From: an uncultured Varibaculum sp.
GTDB lineage: Bacteria; Actinomycetota; Actinomycetes; Actinomycetales; Actinomycetaceae
Reading direction: 5' to 3'
Assembly: GCA_947253735.1 (NCBI GenBank)
Contig: CAMYAU010000046.1
Coordinates: forward strand, 1-11,437
Length of the DNA stretch: 11,437 bases
Part shown: piece by piece, positions 6,415 through 11,437 of the stretch
Numbering within the stretch: the stretch's first letter is position 1
Layout of the letters: every line of letters begins with the position of its first letter
Made by a program: the position numbers and the translations under genes
Notes under the pieces: model-generated
The model's database searches: none
What the model was told of the DNA's origin: nothing
Seen by the model: only the letters and a program-made list of their open reading frames with translations

Positions 6415-6428
6415 GTTTTCGCGAAAAC
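6415..6428. repeat. Perfect 14-bp palindrome directly after the permease stop codon
   Basis: GTTTTCGCGAAAAC is its own reverse complement and begins at the base after the TGA stop. As RNA it could form only a 5-bp stem with a CGCG loop. As DNA it is a symmetric site that a dimeric protein could bind. Confidence 0.6.
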
Positions 6429-6489
6429 ATAGTAAGGATAGGGGCCCTAGAGCTAGTTTTTAGGGATTAACCGTAACTACTAATAGGGG

Positions 6490-6526
6490 CAGCGGGGATA
6501 GGTACGTTTACGTCCTATCCCCGCTG
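6490..6526. terminator. Strong hairpin between convergent transcription units, probable bidirectional terminator
   Basis: CAGCGGGGATAGG (6490-6502) and CCTATCCCCGCTG (6514-6526) form a perfect 13-bp GC-rich stem. The 11-nt loop itself contains ACG-TTTA-CGT. It lies 75 bp after the permease stop and 24 bp after the ackA stop on the other strand. Neither side has a proper T-run, so termination would rest mainly on the stem, or the hairpin may protect mRNA 3' ends. Confidence 0.65.
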
Positions 6527-6550
6527 TAGTTGCAGTTAGTATGCTGTGGC

Positions 6551-7741
6551 CTAAAACTTTACTAAGGAGTAGACCTGTTGGGCTATTGCCAACTCTTCAT
6601 TAGTGGGAACCACCAGCACCTTAACTTTAGAATCAGGAGTAGAAATAATTGCTTCATGAGAGAAACGTTGTTCGTTAATCTCCTGGTCAATCTTCACTCC
6701 CATAAAGGCGAGGCTGCGGCACAGTTCCCAACGAATTCCCGGATCGTTTTCCCCAATACCGGCAGTGAAAGTCAGGGCATCTAGTCCGCCTAAGACTGCC
6801 CAATAAGCCCCCACATATTTTAAGAGACGGTGCAAATAGATCTCTAGAGCTATCTCGGCCTGGGAATCCCCAGCCTCGAGTAACTTCCAAATCTCGCGCA
6901 TATCGTTATGTCCGGTTAGCCCCTTCATTCCGGATTGGCGGTTGAAAAGTTCATCGATTTCTTCGATATCCATACCGGCCTCGCGGTAGAGGTGGAAAAC
7001 GGCGGCTGGATCAATATCCCCGGTGCGTCCTCCCATCACTAAACCTTCCAAAGGAGTCAGGCCCATAGATGTTTCCACGGGATGGTGCCCGACAATCGCG
7101 GAAGCAGAAGCGCCATTTCCCAGGTGCAATACAATTTGTTTTAGATCATCGTTTCCCAGTATTGAACAAACTCGTTGGGAAACATACTGGTGGGAAGTAC
7201 CGTGAGCTCCGTATCGGCGGATCCGGTACTTTTCGGCTACTGATCGTTTCAGGGCGTAGGTATAGGCCTTTTCAGGGAGGTGATTAAAGAAGGCGGTATC
7301 AAATGCTGCCACGTGTGGAACGTCCGGCAAGATCCGTTTAGCAGCGTCGATACCCTTTAAATGGGCAGGATTGTGTAGCGGCCCCAGGGGGCAAAGTTCT
7401 TCGATCAAAGAATAAACATTCTTGTCGATTATTGCCGGACCAGAAAAATAGGGACCGCCCTGTACGATCCGGTGCCCCACCCCCACTACCTGTGATTCTT
7501 GGAGAGAAGGACCGATTTTTTCAAAGAGCTCTTCTACAACCGCCATTCCTTCCAGATGGTCGCGAACTGAGCGGACCATTTTTTCTTCCACATCATGGTA
7601 AACATGCTTGATACGGCTGCGTTCTTCGCCGATTTGTTCGACGATACCGCTCGCTATTTCCTCACCGGTTTCCGGGTTCATCAGCTTATATTTGATTGAC
7701 GAAGACCCGGAGTTAATTACCAGAATAGAATCGTTTTCCAC
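6551..7741 (-). CDS. ackA: Acetate kinase
   Basis: 396 residues from the GTG at 7741; the normal length is near 400. It converts acetyl-phosphate and ADP to acetate and ATP, in the cytosol. Sequence landmarks: ILVINSGSSSIKY (N10), GVGHRIVQGG (R91), PLHNPAH (H123), AFDTAFF (D148), RRYGAHGTSH (H180), LHLGNGAS, GGRTGDIDPA (R239), AGIGEN and PTNEEL. R91, H123, D148 and H180 fall at the same numbers as the catalytic residues known from the Methanosarcina thermophila enzyme. All active-site residues expected are present. An ATG at 7765 shares one base with the pta stop and would add eight residues, but those codons contain a perfect AAAGGAGG, which serves the GTG 8 nt downstream, so the GTG is preferred. 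Second gene of the pta-ackA operon. It ends 24 bp from the convergent hairpin. Confidence 0.95.
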   Translation of the reverse strand: MENDSILVINSGSSSIKYKLMNPETGEEIASGIVEQIGEERSRIKHVYHDVEEKMVRSVRDHLEGMAVVEELFEKIGPSLQESQVVGVGHRIVQGGPYFSGPAIIDKNVYSLIEELCPLGPLHNPAHLKGIDAAKRILPDVPHVAAFDTAFFNHLPEKAYTYALKRSVAEKYRIRRYGAHGTSHQYVSQRVCSILGNDDLKQIVLHLGNGASASAIVGHHPVETSMGLTPLEGLVMGGRTGDIDPAAVFHLYREAGMDIEEIDELFNRQSGMKGLTGHNDMREIWKLLEAGDSQAEIALEIYLHRLLKYVGAYWAVLGGLDALTFTAGIGENDPGIRWELCRSLAFMGVKIDQEINEQRFSHEAIISTPDSKVKVLVVPTNEELAIAQQVYSLVKF

Positions 7742-7749
7742 GCCCTTTT

Positions 7750-7757
7750 CCTCCTTT
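7750..7757 (-). promoter_or_regulatory. Shine-Dalgarno site that decides the ackA start
   Basis: On the - strand AAAGGAGG runs from 7757 to 7750, 8 nt before the GTG at 7741. It lies inside the reading frame that would begin at the ATG at 7765, so that ATG is probably not the real start. Confidence 0.7.
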
Positions 7758-7764
7758 GGGGGCA

Positions 7765-9279
7765 TTATCCCTGCGCCTGGATAGCAGTAATAATGATGGT
7801 GTTGACTATATCTTCGACCAGTGCTCCGCGAGAGAGATCGTTGACCGGCTTATTAAGTCCCTGCAGAATCGGACCTACCGCAATAGCTCCCGCGGTCCGC
7901 TGTACCGCCTTATATACGCAGTTTCCAACATCGAGGTGGTTAAATACAAATACGTTAGCTTGTCCTGCTACCGGGGAGTCGGGGCATTTTTTGGATGCAA
8001 CCGACTTATCGATAGCAGCATCGAATTGCAAGGGGCCATCTAACGCTAGCTCCGGGTGATTTTCTTTAGCTAACTTTGTTGCTTGAGAAACTTTCTCCAC
8101 GGTTTCGCCGCTGCCGGAATCCCCGGTCGAATAGGAGATGAGTGCAACTTTGGGATCAATACCGAACTGGGCAGCAGTTTGGGCACTAGAAGCCGCAATA
8201 TCCGCTAATTGAGCGGGATTAGGATTAATCGAAACTGCGCAATCAGCATAGAGATCAGCATGATCAGAAAACAGCATCAGGAACGCCCCGGATACTGTCG
8301 ATACTTGCGGTTTGGTTTTAATAATCTGGAGGGCGGGCCGGATAGTGTTGGCCGTGGTGTGGCAGGCGCCCGACACCATCCCGTCGGCGTCTCCACAGGC
8401 GATCATCATGGTGCCAAAATAGGCGGAATCTTGTAACATTTCCCGGGCTTTTTCCGGGGTGACACCTTTATGCGCTCGCAGTTCGGCGAGCCGGGAGGCA
8501 TACCTATTTAATCGTTCTTCGTCACGCAAAGATACCACTTGGGCAGCGCTTAAATCGAGGTTTAGCTTGCTGGCTCGCAAGGTGATATCGCCTTCGTCTC
8601 CGAGCAGGATTATCTTTGCGGCAGCCATCTTTATAATCTGGGCGGCGGCCTGCAGCACCCGATCGTCCTCGGATTCTGGAAGCACAATTGTGCGAGGAGC
8701 GGCTTTAGCGCGCGCGGTAAGCCTGCCCTGGTAGGCAAGGGGAGGTACCCCTAGGTGCGGCGGATTTTTCAGCATTGGGGCTAACTTTTCGAGGTCGCTG
8801 GCACTTACTTCACTACTTGTTACCGCCACTACCGGCGCGTGTTCCAAAGATACCGAGGGGGAGAAAGTTGCGTTTAACAGAATCGTTGCTACTGCAGTTC
8901 CGCCCGCGTTTGAGGCAGTCAGTGCCATAATATGTGCGCTGTTGACGGCATCTTCCTCGTCCATCCCGGCGGCATCAATTACCAGAATCATGGGGGCGAG
9001 TAAGTGACAAGCGGCGCGAGCATGCACAGCGGCGATATCTACACCGGGGAAAGCTACGGAAAATGCTCCGTCGTAGAGGGCGTCTTCACTGGCGGAGTAA
9101 GTATCAATTATTTTTCGGGCGGCCTCATCAGTTTTAAGAACCCAGTCTTGAGGCGCGGGTAATCCCTTTTTAAATACCCGTTTTGTAGGCAGCTTTCCCA
9201 GCAACTCAGCTAGGGAGGTGGTAATAGCTTCAGTATTAATATCTGCCTGCAAGGGGGCCAAATAATAGGAGCATGACAT
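7765..9279 (-). CDS. pta: Phosphate acetyltransferase, short form with degenerate BioD-like N-terminal domain
   Basis: 504 residues. It transfers acetyl between CoA and phosphate (acetyl-CoA + Pi to acetyl-phosphate + CoA), feeding AckA. The catalytic PTA_PTB domain spans about 188-504: APRTIVLPESEDDRVLQAA, DADGMVSGACHTTANTIRPA, SGAFLMLFSD, SINPNPAQLADIA, ISYSTGDSGSG, PLQFDAAID and the final NHLDVGNCVYKAVQRTAGA are all hallmarks. Residues 1-170 resemble the P-loop (BioD-like) domain of long Pta enzymes, for example YYLAPLQADINTEAITTSLA at the N-terminus and APMILVIDAAG near 95, but the phosphate-binding Gly-Lys-Ser/Thr is gone. The DRTGG domain of long forms is absent, which explains 504 rather than about 700 residues. 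ATG with GGAAGG 11 nt upstream. Its stop TAA shares a base with an ATG of ackA, so the two are cotranscribed and probably coupled. Confidence 0.95.
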   Translation of the reverse strand: MSCSYYLAPLQADINTEAITTSLAELLGKLPTKRVFKKGLPAPQDWVLKTDEAARKIIDTYSASEDALYDGAFSVAFPGVDIAAVHARAACHLLAPMILVIDAAGMDEEDAVNSAHIMALTASNAGGTAVATILLNATFSPSVSLEHAPVVAVTSSEVSASDLEKLAPMLKNPPHLGVPPLAYQGRLTARAKAAPRTIVLPESEDDRVLQAAAQIIKMAAAKIILLGDEGDITLRASKLNLDLSAAQVVSLRDEERLNRYASRLAELRAHKGVTPEKAREMLQDSAYFGTMMIACGDADGMVSGACHTTANTIRPALQIIKTKPQVSTVSGAFLMLFSDHADLYADCAVSINPNPAQLADIAASSAQTAAQFGIDPKVALISYSTGDSGSGETVEKVSQATKLAKENHPELALDGPLQFDAAIDKSVASKKCPDSPVAGQANVFVFNHLDVGNCVYKAVQRTAGAIAVGPILQGLNKPVNDLSRGALVEDIVNTIIITAIQAQG

Positions 9280-9321
9280 TGCCGATGTTTCCTTCCGGTT
9301 CTTTAAAAAATATCCCTCCCT

Positions 9322-9351
9322 AGATTAGCAGCTAAATTAACCCCCAAATAA
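9322..9351 (-). promoter_or_regulatory. Candidate pta-ackA promoter
   Basis: Reading the - strand, TTATTTGGGG (9351 to 9342) is followed after 14 nt by TAATCT (9327 to 9322), a TAnnnT -10 box. Transcription would start near 9315, giving a leader of about 36 nt that contains the GGAAGG ribosome site (9296 to 9291). The -35 match (TTTGGG) is poor against TTGACA, so an activator or another sigma factor may be involved. Confidence 0.45.
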
Positions 9352-9403
9352 AGGTAAAATACAGCTACTCGGTTCTTGGGGGTCGAAAATTTATTATTTG
9401 GGG
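9342..9403. repeat. Inverted repeat shared by the divergent pta and guaA promoters
   Basis: CCCCAAATAA (9342-9351) and TTATTTGGGG (9394-9403) are perfect 10-bp inverted copies. A third related motif lies between them, TTGGGGGT (9376-9383), which is the exact reverse complement of ACCCCCAA (9340-9347). The two outer copies each sit in the -35 region of one of the divergent promoters, 14 and 15 nt from the -10 boxes. Confidence 0.65.
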
Positions 9404-9424
9404 TGGCAACTTGGATGTTAAATT
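9394..9424 (+). promoter_or_regulatory. Candidate guaA promoter positioned for a leaderless mRNA
   Basis: TTATTTGGGG (9394-9403) is followed after 15 nt by TAAATT (9419-9424), a TAnnnT -10 box. Only six bases (CCCGCT) separate it from the guaA ATG at 9431, so transcription would begin at or beside the start codon. No ribosome-binding sequence precedes the ATG, consistent with a leaderless transcript, which is common in actinobacteria. Confidence 0.5.
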
Positions 9425-9430
9425 CCCGCT

Positions 9431-11023
9431 ATGCTGGAAGGCGTGAATGAATCAAGTCCTGATTGGGTACGTCCCGTCCTCGTATTTGATATGGGGGCGC
9501 AAACCGCGCAGCTGATAGCGCGACGGGTTCGCGAAGCCCATATATATTCTGAAATTGTTTCTCCCAAACTTTCTGCACAGCAGATTTTGGCGCGTAAGCC
9601 GCTAGCTCTAATCGTTTCCGGAGGACCGCATTCCGTATACGAGGAAGGCTCCCCCCATATTGATCCGCAGCTTTTAGAAAGCGGAGTCCCGATTCTGGGA
9701 ATCTGCTACGGCTTCCAGATGCTCACTCAGATGTTGGGCGGTAAGGTCGCGAGTGCCGGGCGTCATGAATATGGCAAGGCTGATGCGAAAGTCGATACTG
9801 AGTGTCCGCTATTTGCAGATACTCCTGCCCAGCAAGTGGTGTGGATGTCGCACAATGACGAAGCAAAAGCGTTACCAGCTGCAGCTAAGGTAGTGGCTAG
9901 TTCCCCGGGAGCCCAGATCGCGGCCTTTGAAATTGAGGGACTTCCCATCTGGGGGGTGCAATGGCATCCCGAGGTGCGTCACAGCGCATACGGCAGTCAG
10001 CTAATCCAAAACTTCCTGTTTAAGGCGGCAGGGCTAAAGCCCAATTGGGATCCACATTCCATTCAGGAACACGAAATTCGTCAGATCCGGGAAAAGGTCG
10101 GGAATGCGCGGGTTATTTGCGGGCTGTCTGGGGGAGTCGATTCCTCTGTAGCAGCTGCCCTAGTACACCGGGCCGTTGGTGATCAGCTTACCTGTATTTT
10201 CGTTGACCACGGTCTGCTGCGGGAAGGGGAACGTGAACAAGTCGAGCGCGACTACGCGGCCTCGAGCGGGGTAAAGATCGTGACCGTGGATGAATCTGAA
10301 CGTTTCCTCAATGCCCTCGCCGGGGTGAAAGAGCCAGAGCAAAAACGTAAAATCATCGGCCGAGAGTTTATCCGGGCTTTCGAGGACGCCCAACGCGCCC
10401 TCGTAAAAGAAGCCGGAGAAGCCGGAGAAGAAATAAAGTTTTTGGTGCAAGGAACCCTATACCCGGATGTTGTGGAATCTGGCGGGGGAGAAGGCACTGC
10501 CAATATCAAGTCGCACCACAATGTAGGGGGACTTCCTGAGGATCTTTCCTTCGAACTGATAGAGCCGTTGCGCACTCTCTTTAAGGATGAGGTGCGTGCC
10601 CTGGGAATAGAGCTAGGCCTACCAGAGAATCTGGTGTGGCGCCAGCCTTTCCCCGGTCCGGGCTTAGGCGTGCGGATCCTGGGGGAGCTCACCAAAGAGA
10701 ACCTAGATATCTTGCGGGCTGCTGACCGGATAGTTCGTGAGGAACTCACCGCTGCTGGATTGGATCGACAGATTTGGCAATGCCCGGTGGTATTGCTGGC
10801 AGATGTGCGCAGCGTCGGGGTACAAGGAGATGCTCGTACCTATGGGCATCCAATCGTGATCCGCCCGGTGGTAACCGAGGATGCGATGACAGCCGATTGG
10901 TTCCGTTTACCCTACGAGGTACTAGAGCGGATTTCTAACCGTATCACCGGGGATGTTCCCGAAATTAACCGGGTAGTGCTAGATTGCACCTCCAAGCCTC
11001 CGGGGACTATCGAGTGGGAGTAG
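9431..11023 (+). CDS. guaA: GMP synthase (glutamine-hydrolysing)
   Basis: 530 residues, the usual GuaA length. It aminates XMP to GMP using ATP and glutamine, the last step of GMP synthesis, in the cytosol. Domain 1 (about 15-200) is a class I glutamine amidotransferase: VSGGPHSVYEEGSP, nucleophile C92 in GICYGFQ, H179 and E181 in WHPE. Domain 2 (from about 210) is the ATP pyrophosphatase with the P-loop SGGVDSS (233-239). Domain 3 is the dimerisation/XMP-binding region with RQPFPGPGLGVRILGE and the conserved C-terminal end PPGTIEWE. All catalytic residues are present. Near the N-terminus the usual Asp-Phe-Gly-Ala-Gln-Tyr reads DMGAQT (20-25), a small deviation. The ATG at 9431 fits the -10 box for a leaderless start; a GTG at 9443 has its GGAAGG only 1 nt away and is less likely. 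It is divergent from pta. No classical terminator follows. Confidence 0.96.
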   Translation: MLEGVNESSPDWVRPVLVFDMGAQTAQLIARRVREAHIYSEIVSPKLSAQQILARKPLALIVSGGPHSVYEEGSPHIDPQLLESGVPILGICYGFQMLTQMLGGKVASAGRHEYGKADAKVDTECPLFADTPAQQVVWMSHNDEAKALPAAAKVVASSPGAQIAAFEIEGLPIWGVQWHPEVRHSAYGSQLIQNFLFKAAGLKPNWDPHSIQEHEIRQIREKVGNARVICGLSGGVDSSVAAALVHRAVGDQLTCIFVDHGLLREGEREQVERDYAASSGVKIVTVDESERFLNALAGVKEPEQKRKIIGREFIRAFEDAQRALVKEAGEAGEEIKFLVQGTLYPDVVESGGGEGTANIKSHHNVGGLPEDLSFELIEPLRTLFKDEVRALGIELGLPENLVWRQPFPGPGLGVRILGELTKENLDILRAADRIVREELTAAGLDRQIWQCPVVLLADVRSVGVQGDARTYGHPIVIRPVVTEDAMTADWFRLPYEVLERISNRITGDVPEINRVVLDCTSKPPGTIEWE

Positions 11024-11033
11024 TTCCTAAACG

Positions 11034-11081
11034 GGCTATTGCGTTTTGGTGCACCTTATCGGTGCTATCAGCGGAATAGCC
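11034..11081 (+). other. Nested inverted repeats just after guaA, possible 3'-end RNA structure
   Basis: GGCTATT-GC (11034-11042) can pair with GC-gg-AATAGCC (11071-11081), and inside it GCACC (11051-11055) pairs with GGTGC (11061-11065) around the loop TTATC. GGTGCACC (11048-11055) is also palindromic. No T-run follows. It starts 10 bp after the guaA stop and may act as a factor-dependent terminator or 3'-end stabiliser. The rest of 11082-11158 shows nothing I can name. Confidence 0.35.
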
Positions 11082-11158
11082 AGGAGCTAACTAAACCTTT
11101 AGGCGAAGCATGATAGTTGCCGCTTAAACCCGAAAATTATCCCTAGGAAAGCTCTGGT

Positions 11159-11437
11159 TTACCCGGCATCGGGATAAGAAGAAGTAAATTCGGTTACTTT
11201 GTGGCCTTTGATCGTTGTCTGTGTTTGGAGTTTGTCCATTTTTCCCGATGAAGGATTGGGTTCAAAGACGGTTATCTTTCCTCCTGACCCCAGTTCAATA
11301 CGAGCACCTTGTTGGGTGCCTCCTATCACGGTCATATAAGGGCATTCGGGGTCTTCAGGTAGGAGGAACCGGTTGGCCCGGGTAATCAGTAGCTGCGGGT
11401 TGTCCGGGATGAACCGGCGGGTTTACCGGCGGATATC
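11159..11437 (-). pseudogene. C-terminal piece of an unrecognised protein, frame broken near the right edge
   Basis: Reading leftward from the right edge, an open frame of 87 codons (11422 to 11162) ends in TAA at 11161-11159. The product looks like real protein: it contains FIPDNPQLLITRANRFLLPE, TVIGGTQQGARIELGSGGKI and KGHKVTEFTSSYPDAG. No ATG, GTG or TTG in the upstream part can start it; the first ATG (11335) lies in the middle and has no ribosome site. Upstream the same frame is closed by TAA at 11425-11423, only 12 bases from the edge. The simplest reading is a gene entering from the right whose frame is broken by a stop or an indel near 11400-11425. I do not recognise the family, and chance coding character on non-coding DNA cannot be excluded. 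Confidence 0.45.

Noticed and set aside
7756..8043. Open frames on the + strand inside pta and across its 3' end
   Set aside because: Shadows of pta, whose frame has clear conserved motifs; no ribosome sites.
10252..10749. Long open frame on the - strand inside guaA (165 codons)
   Set aside because: It is a shadow of guaA. The guaA frame carries every family motif, and the reverse product is Ser/Arg-rich low-quality sequence.
11249..11377. + strand open frame near the right edge
   Set aside because: About 43 codons with no ribosome site, opposite the more protein-like - strand frame.
11355..11437. Pro-rich frame on the - strand at the right edge as a separate protein end
   Set aside because: Only 26 codons are visible before a TGA, and Pro-rich reading is expected from CCG-rich DNA. 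It is kept only as a possible upstream part of the broken frame.

Overview
The window looks like a piece of an actinobacterial chromosome of moderate GC content. The gene content and protein styles suggest a member of the Actinomycetaceae (a Varibaculum- or Mobiluncus-like genus), but this is inference from style, not from a marker gene. Points in favour are: an RpiB with Glu in place of the catalytic Cys, as in the Mycobacterium tuberculosis enzyme; a pta-ackA pair whose Pta carries a BioD-like N-terminus; several proteins with Pro/Tyr-rich cytoplasmic tails in front of membrane segments; GTG starts; and a guaA promoter placed as for a leaderless mRNA.

Layout. (1) 2-1507 (+): a 5'-truncated gene for a single-pass membrane protein with a large extracytoplasmic domain. 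(2) 1671-2282 (+): a Pro-rich protein with tandem repeats and a DUF4190-like membrane domain, closed by a terminator at 2283-2320. (3) 2430-6414 (+): a tight five-gene run consisting of an M23 peptidase, a glycerophosphodiester phosphodiesterase, rpiB, an ABC ATPase-like protein and an FtsX/MacB-like permease. Three of the four junctions overlap. An 11-bp-period direct repeat upstream of the M23 gene resembles an MtrA box. (4) A hairpin at 6490-6526 separates this run from the convergent pta-ackA operon (9279 to 6551, - strand). (5) A 151-bp divergent promoter region separates pta from guaA (9431-11023, +). (6) 11024-11437 holds a structured RNA candidate and a broken reading frame on the - strand that enters from the right edge.

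How the genes work together. The 2430-6414 run mixes envelope functions (peptidoglycan hydrolysis, glycerophosphodiester hydrolysis, an FtsX-type membrane protein) with the pentose-phosphate enzyme RpiB. Pta and AckA interconvert acetyl-CoA and acetate with ATP formation. GuaA makes GMP. The pta and guaA promoters face each other and share the same 10-bp element at nearly the same distance from their -10 boxes, so they may be coordinated.

The most unusual item is the ABC ATPase-like gene (4428-5144). It keeps the full fold length and an intact frame but has lost every catalytic motif (Walker A Lys, Q-loop Gln, signature SGG, Walker B Asp/Glu, D-loop Asp, switch His), while remaining translationally coupled to an apparently complete FtsX-like permease. 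This looks like a pseudo-ATPase-permease pair.
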